Assembly: GCA_940337035.1 (NCBI GenBank)
Contig: CALNHX010007631.1
Location: forward strand, 1 to 64,000
DNA from: Agriotes lineatus
Taxonomy: Eukaryota > Arthropoda > Insecta > Coleoptera > Elateridae
Direction of reading: 5' to 3'
Length of the DNA stretch: 64,000 nt
Shown here: positions 43,126-55,329 of the stretch, piece by piece
How positions within the stretch are numbered: position 1 is the stretch's first letter
Layout: each line of letters opens with the position of its first letter
The notes under the pieces: generated by a model
What the model saw: only the letters and a program-made list of their open reading frames with translations
Database searches by the model: none
Told to the model about the DNA's origin: nothing
Made by a program: the position numbers and the translations under genes

Positions 43126-43690
43126 CTATTATTTTGTCGTTTGGTATCCCAATACCAACTGCCATGCACATGTGCAGTGCATTCGATTTATTCCATCGCT
43201 TGTATGACTTATCTATTAAATAAATCCCTACTTGATATTGATAATTTGCTAATGTTCGTAGTTTCTATTTACCATGTTCTTTTCTTTTCAGCTAATTTCT
43301 CAATTGTATCGGAACTATCCCACACGGGAATTAACACAGTGGGTCTAGAAGCTAGCGCTCTCAATCTTTGGTTTGTTATATATTACTTGAGGCTTTCACG
43401 GTTATTCAAATTATTCTTGTCAAAATGGAATTTCTGCTTCGATTGCATAGTCTTTGTAGATAAACAAGCAGCATTCTCTGGCTTAATGTGCCTTGCACCT
43501 TGTAAACTCGAGCAAGGATCCATGCGATGGCCATGCTCTTTGATGGCTCGTGTTGTTTGAGCAGGTACCTTGAGAATGAGGATACTTAGGCAGATTTGGC
43601 CTTGTTGCTGTTTGTGCAATATGGGTAAGAGTTGTGAGTGCAAATAGTTTCGCCCACTTACTTCTCATTGTCGGAATAATATCTAGAATT
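43126..43690. other. No supported gene
   Basis: A plus-strand frame of 159 codons (43081-43560) is hydrophobic but lacks any motif and overlaps repeat sequence; not accepted. Confidence 0.45.
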
Positions 43691-43699
43691 TATATTTGT

Positions 43700-44240
43700 T
43701 AGACATTTATTTATTTAACGACGTGCTGTGTCAAGAGTATGTAATAATTGGTTCAAGATTTTACTGTTTTTACTCTGGAGGAATTCCGCGCACAATTCTT
43801 CACATTCCCTGTTCCATCCAGGGATGCATTGTTTTCGGTAGCTTGTGGGTATACGTTTTCTCGCCGTGCTTGATATTGCTTGTACGAATCTTTGGTAGTT
43901 ATCAGCAGGAGGAAGTATCCAGCTTATCAACAAAAGTGTTCTAGTTTGCTTTTCTTATGTTCCATTTTAGGCGAGAGGAAGACGTTATAAGTAGCATGCT
44001 TATGCTGATTCGTATAATAGCCAGTCAATGTTGATTCTGTGGAAATAAGTCTGCTGGGGTCATTCGTGAAGTTTTTATAGGCACGTTGCCGTAGTTCGTA
44101 ATTACGAAGCAGAATTCAGAATTGTACTCCCGCTCCCAGGCTGCAGATTTGAATTATCCTCGTTCTTTTTTGCATAGATTGTTATACTGTTACTGCTGAA
44201 GTAGAAAGTAATACTGGATCTGATCATGCACTAAAGGTGG
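43700..44240 (-). pseudogene. LINE ORF2 relic (between endonuclease and RT)
   Basis: Minus strand: NYQRFVQAISSTARKRIP, YRKQCIPGWNRECEELCAEF, LLHTLDTARR. The block of aromatic-R-F ... IPRGYRKxYIPGWNEECE is typical of jockey/CR1-like ORF2 proteins after the endonuclease domain. Upstream (43950-44160) further decayed protein-like sequence in another frame (ELRQRAYKNFTNDPSR) may belong to it. No RT motifs remain. Confidence 0.6.
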
Positions 44241-45968
44241 CAGTGGAAAGGAAATTTAAGAGTTTACTGAAGAAGATAACTTTTTACTCACAATATAAGT
44301 AGGTATTCTAAATATATTAGTTTTTGGTGATGATGAGCCACAACTCCATTTTTATCAAAGATTTTGTTAGCATCAATTGATTCGTAGGCTAAATCTTTCA
44401 AAAATATAACATTAATGACTAAGTGGATACAATTGCCGATTGGACTAGCTCAAGAAGACGACGTGCAGTTCTTTAAGTGGTTAAATTAAAAAGCCAAAAT
44501 GAGCGCCAACAAAACTTTTAATTAACGACGAGTGTATACAGGTATAGAGAATTAGTAAACTCCAGTAGCATCATTAATAAAGAAAGTCGCAAGCCAAGCA
44601 CAGGTAGCAGTAACAAGAACAGAACCACAATGCTAGCATTACAGTATAATATCGTACAACCTACAGGTAATTATAGATAATAGGTAAGTATATTTGCTAA
44701 ACAAAGGTTATCGTAGGGTAATACAACTAGGCCAAAATTAAAATGTACCTCATAACACAAACTCGGCATGCTAGAAAATTAGTTTAAAACACAGATGAAA
44801 AGGTACAATTATAAATTATAACAGCTTAAAAAGGTGTAACGGAGGTTAACGCAGGCTCCGTGGAAGTAAAACACCAAGTGCCTTCAGATACTTAGTTCGT
44901 GAAGCGCACTGTACATAACAGAGGGTCCCAAACTAAAGCCTCAAGAATTTTGATAACATTCGACAGGTAACTATAGCAATCACATGACGTACACAGCACC
45001 GGCTTACGACCCTCAATATTAAATGGTTTTAAATAAATGGAAATCAAAACATGTTACTCGATTCCTTTGGCGAACCCTTTTCTGCCCACCAGGAAGGTCG
45101 CGTAGTTGGCAAAGAATTTATAATTTACTATACACGGTAAAACGCCGAACAGCCCATATGAGCGTCGGCAATGGTAAGTGATTTTCAAAGTCCATGCAGG
45201 GTCAAGATTGACGCCCCCAATGTGAGAATATCGATTAAGGGGAGCTCCGAACTTGAGGTTATAAAGAAAAAAAAACCCAAAATAGAATTAAGGATGCCTT
45301 AAACCTTAAATCATGGTACGAAGAGCTTCAATCTATTTACTACAGATCAGTTTGGGTCGCATGTAGAAATAGGTCAGCAAGGCGCTTTAATCCTCCAGAG
45401 TTGGCGTGAAAAAAATTTCTCAGCAAATTGCTAGGGTTGCATAAGCCGCCACCATCAGCGATGGCAAATTTCACCAAACATAAGCGGCATGCCTGCAAAA
45501 CTACTGGACAATTTAAAAGGCGGTAAAACTGTTCGCCGGGAACAAAATCTAAGTTTATGTGGGTCTTGGTGCCGTTATAAAATGCAAACAGGCGGGGAGC
45601 ACGCGAAATTTAAATTCTGTACTACTGACATCGGAAAACATAGATGGCGCGCACAGAACTGCAAAACTGTAGAGGCAGAAACTAAACACGTAACAATTTT
45701 TTCAATTTATAGATTTAATAAAATTTCATATGGAAGAATAACAATAGCGAATGGAAAATTTCCAAAACTACTAGGCAACTCCAAAAACATTCAAATATTG
45801 TAAAACTAAAACAGAGGCATAATTTAAAAAAAAATCTTAATAGCCATAGAAAATAGAAATAGTATATTACATAACGGGGTGGAAAGTGTTTCATTAGTGT
45901 CGAGAGATTAAGTAGTTAACCGATATGCGAAGCGAAGCGTCGAGGTTAACCTGTATGTATTTGTATAC
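44241..45968. other. Gene-free stretch
   Basis: No motif-bearing frame. A 104-codon frame at 45489-45803 is rich in Lys and Asn with no recognisable domain and was not accepted. Confidence 0.5.
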
Positions 45969-45970
45969 TA

Positions 45971-46246
45971 TTTTATTCACAACCACTTTATTGTAAACAA
46001 TAATTGGAAAAATTATTATTATATTATGATTCGACATCGACAGGTTGTGACGCGCATGAATGGATGAACGAGATTTTCAATGTCCCGACGTACTAGATAG
46101 CGGTCGGGAATTGATTACTTTCCAACCGCTGTCACGGCAACCACTTTTCCGAGTAGTTGAAAAGTTTAAAAGTTGGTAATAGCTCATTTTTCAACTTTTT
46201 CAAAGTCAGTAATCACCTTATTACCTAATATATGGTTGTGAATAAA
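45971..46246. mobile_element. Small MITE, TA-flanked
   Basis: Perfect 14-bp inverted repeat TTTATTCACAACCA (45972-45985 and 46233-46246) with TA immediately outside on both sides (45969-45970, 46247-46248), 276 bp. Size and TA fit a Tc1/mariner-type MITE; the arms are short, so this is moderate evidence. Confidence 0.5.
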
Positions 46247-46789
46247 TAATATTAAATTATCAAATTTAAGTTCTCTATAATGGGAACTATGTTATTTAAT
46301 CCGTAAATAATGCGTGTGTGCGTTGTATGTATAATATAGTAAATTAATAGTAATAGCGTTGAGGTTTTAATTAATTTCATAACAACTTCTTCTAAAAATA
46401 GATTATTTGTTCAACTAAACAACGACAGAAGCTCGTTTAATTAACAAAGTCACTTATGCTCGGTATTATAAAACTTTTTATCTCCCAAATAAAATTTACT
46501 TTGAGAATAAATTAATTTATTCCGTAGATTTACGTATTATAAACGCAAAATAACTTTATTCGGCTAAAAAATCCGCACAGGATAATTTTAATTCGTTGTT
46601 AAAGTAAACAAAAGCGCATTAAAACGTTAATGCTTATGACATTTTATTCATTAGTAAACAAATTTTGATACGGCTTTTGTTTATTTGCCTATTAATTTAT
46701 TAGGGATGTAAATTTACTCCACAAATAGTTATCTACCAGACATTAGAGTCAAATTAATATATGTATGTAATGAAAGCAGCTGAAGCAAT

Positions 46790-47060
46790 TTATATTTTTT
46801 TCGGACATCAATTTTTATACATATCTTGAATTATCTTAACGTATTTACACGGCATTTTTCTGTTGATTAGATACTCCCATTGTAAATCCGTTGAATTCGG
46901 TCGTACGCTATTTCTAAGTTTATAAATGAGAAATGTAGAGGTTTCTGTTTCTCTTTCTATTTTTCTGGAATATTTTAGTACTATATACTTATTCGCCTTT
47001 TCATCTACCTTTCCTGAAAACAGTTGGCTTTTCATTTTCTCCGGAGTATCTATCAATCTC
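46790..47060 (-). pseudogene. Reverse transcriptase relic (RTE-like)
   Basis: Minus strand: KPLHFSFINLEIAYDRIQR in one frame, then QWEYLINRKMPCKYVKIIQD in another. FIDLEKAYDRV followed by YVxIIxDMY is the palm region of RTE-like reverse transcriptases; the catalytic Asp of FINLEIAYD differs from the consensus FIDLEKAYD in the first position (Asp to Asn). One frameshift. No neighbouring ORF domains found. Confidence 0.7.
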
Positions 47061-50000
47061 CTTTTTACACGTTCTGCTAGCCATTTCTACATGAGCTTAA
47101 TAAAATTTTCTACATAGATATTTGGTATTCTGATTCAGTTCTTACATTTTATTATAAAAGTAATTGTGTTCACCAAGTTTCTGACAACTTCACCATCCAC
47201 TTTATTTGTTTCCACCGCATTTCCAGTCTTAATTTCACTCAGCGCCTGTTTAACCACAATTTTTTTGCATATGTACTATCCAAATGCGTATCTTTATACA
47301 TTTTGGGCCTCTTTCGTCGAGAATTATACAATTTCGAATACCGACGTACGTTTTAGGCCATCTAGTTGACCTAACTAGCTTTGCATTTAAAATTTCAGAG
47401 TACCCACTTAGCGTGGAAAGAGATCTGTTTTGGTCGATATACATATTACTTTTTTCGAAAATTGATTGGTTCTGTGGTTGGGTCGACGCAGCCACTGATT
47501 ATTCCGGGAAACGGTAGCTTTTCTTTCGAAGTAAAAGGTCCACTGGTCGCACGACATCTGAGGTGATCGGCTGCCCATTTATTCTAGTTCACGCTTTGGA
47601 ATTCTTGTTGAACATTGTTCATTTGCTTGAATAAATATTACTGTCAATAGGTGACTGCTTTTTTCTTCCTTTCTTAACCGTGCAAATCGGTTTTACATAA
47701 CTTTGTTAATTGTAACAGAAAGAGTAGACGGGTTGACCAGCTTGTATTCAATTATCCGCATTATTCGGCGATTACAGTGCAATTCTGCATCGGACTCAAC
47801 TGATAAGGTCACAATTTATTTTGTATAGAAGCGTTGAGTTTGACAAAGCCGTTGCGATGGCACTACCGTCGGGCCAAATTAATTTGTAGCGATTACCCAA
47901 ATCAAACCTTTTGCTTACACGTCTCCTGTGCTGTTCATGCACTAAACTTATTACGCTATCCAATATGTCAGCGATTCCTCTTTCTGCGTCCTATTTGAAT
48001 ACACAGTCCTGGCGCAAATTTTAGTTTATAGCTGAATTTGAGTTATCAACAAATATCGCTTAAGCTTAGTCGACACTGTCAATTTGGGTATTTGTAAATT
48101 TAATATTGGACTAGAAACCCTTCTATCGAACCCGTTTTTATCGACTCTTATTTTCCAAACTAAAATTCTGAAGTTTTGTACTAGAATTTCTTAGGTTATT
48201 TTAGCTAACGTTATTATTTATTGAGGCCACAAGTAACTCTTTCCCAAGGGTATGAGATTGCTGTAGTGATAAAATTCGAGTCAATATTTAGAAGGTTTGT
48301 TGTTAAACCCAGTATACAAATAAAAAATTTCTAACTTAAATAAACGCATTTGCAATATACAAAAGAATCCGTCTGGAGTGATCTGGAACGCTGGCGAGAG
48401 CTGCAACACGCCGTTGAAATCGTGCACTGTTCTTCGTTGTACCCCCACGTAATTATATTAAGGCTTCTTAAACGTGCTGGGGTGGATTCAATGTTTAATA
48501 AGCAAACAAATTCCCAGGCTTATCAACACGATATTCCGTGCGCATGCGCCATGGAAACAAGGTGTTAATTTAAAAATATATATCTAGGCCAATGAACACG
48601 ACCTTCCGTGCGCATTGAACCTGGATGTGAAGGCAGTTCTGGACAAGAGGGTTGCTAAAGCAGTTTTTGACCACGTCATTCAGGTAGGGAGGTTTCAGGT
48701 CAGGTAAAGGTTTTCAAGCAGTTGAACTTTTAGGGAAGAAGCAAAGAATAGAAGGAATTAACACGATTAGCAAAATGAAATAATAATGCAATCGCTTCAA
48801 GGTGCTAGTTACTGGTTACTGGCCTTCTGGGGTCATGGATTGACATTTTTTCGCTTTACAGGATTAAGCAATTATTTATTTATTTATCGTATGGCTTGTA
48901 GGATGACAGCGATTGATAAAGTCCTTGGGAGCTCCAGAGAACAAGGTAGCTACCGGCTTGAGCGCAGGTTCTGAATTCGAGTCTGAAAAGAACGAGTTAA
49001 GTAAGTAGGCGACACTGTCTGAGCATTGCTGTCTTATACTGGTTCGTGGTATCTTTCAAGGCTGTTTATCTAGGAGAACTTAAGTGGGGGTAACAGGGGT
49101 TTGCAAAGACCGGTGTGTTGCTTGTCCTCACTTAGAAGACGTAGTGCCAACTGCTACACCTTGCTGCGACTCTATAACCCCTTGTGGGACCTACATGTCT
49201 TCGTGCCGCAATTTGTAGCTAAGCGATAAGTCACAGTACTAGCAGCAGTTGTTCTATATCGTCTGTATTCTTTATCTCTTTCAGTCTGTTTGCCTCGTCG
49301 TTCAACGGAGTCTGACGTAATAGGTTACTGAAGTTGCAGCTCAGTATTGTTCATATTGTGAACTAATTATGTACGGCTTGATGCCCATCGCTCCTCTCCG
49401 GCATTTAGTTTGAGCTACTTGTTTGCAAATAATTTACGTTACGACGTTGCTATCACAAATTTTTGTTGTTACACTTCCTTCAATAATTATCTAACTGATT
49501 GGCTAAAATTGATGTAACAAATGACATCAGTGTTTCTATATATTTTTCAATATTCTTGGTAGTCACTATCTGCATTCTGCTATTATTGAACCTTTATAAT
49601 ATAGTATTCTAGGTAATTCTACTCGAAATTCTACTTCTAGCTCGTATTCAGCTCTTCATAACATAAAAATAGGACGTCGGCAGATGATGATCTTTATATT
49701 CCTACTACCTAAGCTACTGGAAATTGACAAGTAATGAAGGCACATACAGCCCTGCCTCGCTCTTTAGCTTGATACGAGGAATTTAGCACTTTTCGTTATT
49801 GATTTTTCTATTTCTCTTTATCGTAGAGACGCCTTCTTTATATTCCATTTTATATCCTATTGTAAATTGGGTTTGAAAACTACCCCATTTAGCAGGCATA
49901 GATGTTGATTTTCTTGGCCGGATATCATTATCACCTGTCGATGGTTCCTAGTAAATTATGATTTTTTTGTTAAGCCTCGAGTTACTAAAAATTGACATTT

Positions 50001-50269
50001 CAAACAAGTGGCCCTGCATAACAAAGCGTATCGTTGATTAATCAGTAATCACCCACCCTTAATATTCAAACCCCACACTATCGTTGCGCAATAAAGAAGT
50101 ATAATTGATATTCTAGCTAATCAAATTAACTCAGTGAAATATTACCGCAGGTAATAACCTTCTTGACCTATTTTTGTGAATTTTAAATTGTTCTTAGTTC
50201 TACAACACCCAGAAAGAAACCTAGTTGTACTGTCAGAGTATACATAATTCTTATAATTTAAACAATAAA
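47061..50269. other. Gene-poor upstream region of the receptor gene
   Basis: Short frames only. A 20-base motif AACACGA-YY-TTCCGTGCGCAT is present twice, at about 48528 and 48596. Sequence next to the receptor start shows no clear TATA box. Confidence 0.45.
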
Positions 50270-53200
50270 ATGGGGCAGTTGGTATTTAAACCTCAATTAG
50301 AGTGTTTTGAAGATGTTCCTATATCAGATTTTCCGTTTTACGCATTACAAAACTGGTTCGGAGCCGCCCCCTTTCTTCTCAAGCGACACACAGACAGTCA
50401 GATACATACGAGATGCATCAAAAGCATAACTTGGGGCTTCATTGTGTATATATTGTCTCTTATTTCCATATTGTACTTTATTTATACACTATACTGGATT
50501 AACAATTTGCGCAAAATAGACTTGGTGCTGTGGTTTGCAGATGTTGGCAATGCAATTCTTTTGGTCTTTAAACTACAAGTGTATGTATTAGTTCAGAAAT
50601 TGTTTGAAAAAAAATGGATTAGAGCTCAGCGAACCATTGTTAATATCAGTAATCAATCATGCCGGCCTGAAACTATAGACTGTAGTAACTCTATCAGGCA
50701 ATTTACAATCACATGGATAGTGATTAAAGTGTTATGGATGGTACCATATTATGTAATATCAAATATTATGTGCCAAAGAGCTTTAAATCAATATTTGATG
50801 ATTTGGACATATTTCATAATAGATGTCTATAAAACAGCAATAATCATCAGCGCATATACATGGTTATACGCTATAGGCCTCCATTTTATGATAATAAGCG
50901 ATGCTATATATCAGGAGGGACTACCTCGTTCATTATCCAATCCAATGCATTCTACTATAGGCCTTTCAGAAGCATTTCGAGATTTATGTAAAGTGACCAA
51001 CGCCATTAATTCCATCTTTTCTTATCTATTTTTAGTTGACATATGCTCTGATTCTACGATAGTAGTATTGCATATTTTCTATTTCTTTGTGGACAAATAT
51101 ATTAACAAAATTAATCCTCCAGCTGTAGTACGTTTCGCCGAATTTAATCAATTGGTGGTTAATATCTTCAATTTTATGACTTTAACCTATCTATGTACTA
51201 TAGTTGCTTGCAGGGTAAGTGAATTGCGTTGCTTACTATTTCCCCAAACGTTAATTTTATTTTTTGTGGGTGTGTCCTATTTGTTTATTTTGTGAGAGGT
51301 AGAAAGGTTGTACAATAAATAGGCGGTGTTACGCAAAAGTGACGTAAAACTAGCGGTATGGTAAAATAAGGAAGTAACGCTTAGGTAACGCTTTTGGAAG
51401 TGGTACTTGAACAACAATAACAATTGAAAAAGTTATGGAGAATATAAAAACAGATAACATATTGAAAAAAGGCGCACGTGACAAGGTTGGAGTTAAAGAC
51501 AGTATAACGAAGACACATTTGGGCTAGATATTAGGTCATGGCCAAGCTTTGGCAAATATCTTAAACATTATGGTACGAAAAGCAACAAACAAGTCTTCTT
51601 CTTTTTCTTTTTCGTTTATATAGGTAATCGGACTTACATTATACAATTTAATTTGGTGGTAGTGGGTTTTCTCGTTATTCTAGTACGAGGCATTCTCGAT
51701 ATATACATTGGTTCTACTCAATTTTCTTCTGACTGGTTCGTAGCACTAGGTATATGCAACACATTTCATTTTCCTCTGACGCTTTTTGTATCTAGATTTA
51801 AAAATGCATTATGTCATGTGTCTCAGAGTACTCCTGATATTCTGTCCGTTTTGTTGACTTTTTATTTTACCTCTTTTACCCTGACATGATCTTAAATAAT
51901 TTTCACACCTTTTCCACAACCGTTTTCACAACCGGATTTTAGACTTTGGTCAGATATTTGAAAAATTCTACCGTCCCACATGCATTTTTCCCGCAGCAAC
52001 CCTGTAGAACCACCCACACTAGAGTACCGCTGTCTGATCTGAACGTTCGCATATACATATGCTTATCTACAAAAGACCGTTGTATATTACGGACTCTATT
52101 TTGAACGTTGTTGAAGCCCATATACAATTCTTCAATTCAGACTGGCTTTTACCACTTATGCAGCTCTCCCGGCATCGCTATCGACAGTTTTCTGCGAGAT
52201 CTCCGAGCAATGACACCTAGATTTCTCATTCACCACGGTTGTGATCTCCGCACAGTGAGAGAAAATAAAATTATAACCGGTCAAGAATGATATACCATTG
52301 ATATTTGGATCTTTTAATCTACAGAATTCGATGTTGGGATATATTTCTCTCCAAAATTTCACAAATTTAGAATAAAAATGACAAAACCTGCAACATACTA
52401 GTTATCATATGAAGTATCCTGTTACAAAATATTTTAATTAAAGGAAAGTCTATTTCGCCAATTTTAGCTAATAATTAACTAAGAAACAACGGTTCGATTA
52501 GCTTTTTTATTTTTTATTTTCATAGTATCGTCTGAAAAGCAAAAATTCGTGTCTGTTGTTTTTGCAAATAAAGTATATACGCCATTTCATAAAAAAACAT
52601 GTCAATGCATAATGTAAAAGCAACACCCAAAATCTAATTTCCTCCTGTAGCTTTTGGTACTCTAATAAATTTAACAACAATTTTACAAAATCTACTGCTT
52701 TTAAAATAAGGTGTTCATCGCTTCGAAACAAACGAATTAAAGATGAATATTATATAGCTTCTGTAGCTACATTTATTTTCGTAGAAACGTGTTAAATGGT
52801 ACAACTTCTATTTAATAAAAAATTATAAAATACGCACAACACACTTATGAACATAGATTAGTACTCGCAATTTGACAGTAAACTAGTGCGTCCAAATCAG
52901 TTAGCTAACTTGATAGCATCCATCAATAGGTCATTAAAAATACTTCTTCTTCCTCTTTTGCCGTATCCGTTCCGGACGTTGGCTACCATCATGGCTATCC
53001 GCCATATATGTTATTAAAAATGCATAGTGGGAATCTTTAAATTTTCTCCCACGTAGAGTTTTAATTTCTTCAACTGTGGCGCCGGTTAAATTTACCTCAT
53101 GACAAAGCTGAGTTACAGAGATAATATTAATTCAGAAAATATACGGTACCCCCCACCCAAGAAAAGCGCCATTCCGTGCTTTCCAAGAATACTTCGATAC

Positions 53201-55329
53201 TCAGCATCACTCCGTTTCGCGAATACAATGAAATGCTATGAACCAGTTATTTATAAAAAAAAAACAAAAAACAAATTTTTTTGCCGACGACCATAGCTCA
53301 AAAGTTGATGTTGCCTTCATTTTCGAAGAACCTATCGTATGAAAACGATCCAAGACTTCAGGAAGGTTCCTGGCGACCGGAATCGTGTACACATACGAAC
53401 ATACATCCCCCGCACAGCACGTTTAGGCACCCCCCAATACGGGGGATTGATCTAGTGGGCTGGGATCTTCACTAAAAGATCCGCACCGCCGAGACGGAGA
53501 TTTGATATAGTGGATTCATTAGTCGGTTAGCTCAAATTTTAGAGATATTTGACTCAGAGTGGTTTTCGATATGAGGGAATTTCAATACTTCGTACACTTC
53601 GTGTCGAAGTAAGTATATTGTGAATTGTCGGCTTTCAGCATACGCAGTATGCTATTAAGGAAACAAATCAAAGTTTTGAGCACGTTCCCGCTGGGTGCTT
53701 TGGAGTGCCCTACGCGAACTATTGCGAGTCTGTTATCAGGCTTTCGACATTTGTTTCCCGTGAAGTTACACCACCATTCTAGGAACCTAATATGTAGCGC
53801 AACGTGATGTCACGACACAGGTAGAATTTTCAGGTTTGCCTATTGCGATCTAGCCCGCGATAAGTGTACTTGTGAATGCATTGTACCCGTTGTTGGATAT
53901 AATACGTTCTCATGTATTTATGAAGTAAAATACAGTTACACGACTTTTAAGCATTTTAACTACCAAAAGGTAAGTTATTTTTTGGAACTGACAACCCTGT
54001 TCTCTACGTCATCACCCGATAAACACAACAAGTTGCTCCTAATAATTGCCCAAATTTCACTAAGTATCTTTAAAGTACCACTTGTTTTAATCCAAGTTAA
54101 AAAGCGTTTCTGAGAGCCAAAATCCCACCCCTACTTCACTGAGCTAACTGGAGCAAGGTTGGCGTGTTGCTGGGTTGTAAATGTGATTTCAGTAACTATG
54201 TGGAACTATAAAAATTTTAAAAAAACTTAAGAAAGTGGCGCCTGGTTTAATATTAAGCTTTTTACTTCGTGTTTATAGAATGAAATTACTAAGTTGCAAT
54301 GTAAGAACAATGAAACTCCTCATTGGGCACATAAGTGTATCTAACTGAAGCTTTTATAAATGTTTGCTGTTAATAGCAAAACATTTAAATAAAAACAGCA
54401 TAACACTGAGGTGGTGAGCACTAGCTAAACAATGTGAAAAAGCAAATAAAATTTTTAAAACTAAAGTAAAATGTGTGCCAAAGAAACCGCTTGCAGGAAA
54501 CGCAGATTTAAAACCAAGAGCTGAAATATAGCAGAGTAAAGGTTGGAAACGCAATCAATAACCGACAAAATCGAAGAAAATGAACTTACATAGCTTAGAC
54601 ATGTTATTAGAATAAAGGAAGAAGAAATACCCATAAGAGTGTAGCCGTAGGGATGATAAGACACCAGCCACATCAAGGTATAATATACTAAAAGAATTGG
54701 AGAAAATGGTACAATTGTTAATAAATGTTTAAACCTTTTATACTACAAAGGCAAAGAAGACAAAGAAAGAAAGAAAAAGAAGAAGAAATGTTAAGTTGCC
54801 GATCTGCAGGTCGAGATTTACTTGATAAAATGTTTATTAGTATTGCAGAAATAGTACTGAATATTTTCTTTGCCTGTATTATTTTTAGATGATTTCATAT
54901 ATTATAATCTTCTTTACAAGTTAAAAAATACATTTTAGAAAATTCTAATATGAATGAGATGGTATATTGCAGGCTAGCTCTGTAAAAAGGCAGCTCTTTA
55001 AATTGGTTGCTTCACCAAACCATCGGAGGTTCAGGAATGAGGTATTTTTCATGTATTGTAAAATGGTATCTTTTATAATTATTTGTGTTTGTAGGTCAAT
55101 GCGTTCTCCATGCAATTGCTTCATAATGATGTTAAGATTACAGCTGGCGGCTTGTTTACAATCGACTTTGCATTAATATACGGAGTAAGCTACTTCAAAG
55201 TATCAAATACAATACTTTAGAAAATCGTTTTCTTTCTTTCAGATTATTGGCCCGACTGTAACATACCTACTGTTCTTGATACAGTTTCGATTAGCGATCG
55301 CAACGGAAAATGAACAAATAATGTCTTAG
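50270..55329 (+). CDS. Gustatory receptor (insect 7-TM chemoreceptor)
   Basis: Four exons, all phase 0: 50270-51214, 54973-55041, 55095-55184 and 55243-55329, giving 396 residues, normal for the family. Start: ATG 50270 in AATAAAATGG. Exon 1 (residues 1-315) holds hydrophobic segments near 60-85, 95-115, 155-185 and 190-220 and ends CTIVACR at donor AGG|GTAAGT. Exon 2 reads ASSVKRQLFKLVASPNHRRF, exon 3 VNAFSMQLL...GGLFTIDFALIYG, exon 4 IIGPTVTYLLFLIQFRLAIA. The C-terminal TYLLFLIQF (375-383) is the TY-x5-QF signature of insect Grs, which form ligand-gated cation channels in taste neurons. All splice sites are GT-AG. The first intron is 3758 bp, the other two 53 and 58 bp. AATAAA at 55609. The ligand cannot be deduced. 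Confidence 0.92.
51215..54972. other. First intron of the receptor gene
   Basis: 3.76 kb, far larger than the other introns of the gene. It contains a LINE relic (54555-54720) and, at 52948-52996, a TTGCCGTATCCGTTCCGGAC stretch followed outward by a CTTCTTCCTC run, which looks like the 3' tail of a minus-strand LINE. Other short frames show no motifs. Confidence 0.6.
54555..54720 (+). pseudogene. LINE ORF2 C-terminal relic
   Basis: The plus strand reads TDKIEENELT, then RHVIRIKEEEIPIRV, the DxIEnxxLxWyGHVxRMxeeRiP block found after the RT domain in RTE-type LINEs; the Trp and Gly positions are replaced or stopped. It lies in the first intron of the receptor gene in the same orientation. A purine-rich AAAGAAAGAAAG tract follows at 54755-54790. 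Confidence 0.6.

Noticed and set aside
43081..43560. 159-codon hydrophobic frame as a membrane protein
   Set aside because: No ordered membrane segments or motif, AT-driven composition, and its start lies in the inverted-repeat arm.
50225..50269. Upstream extension of the receptor start to a TTG
   Set aside because: TTG is not a normal insect start; ATG 50270 has a good context and gives a normal-length receptor.
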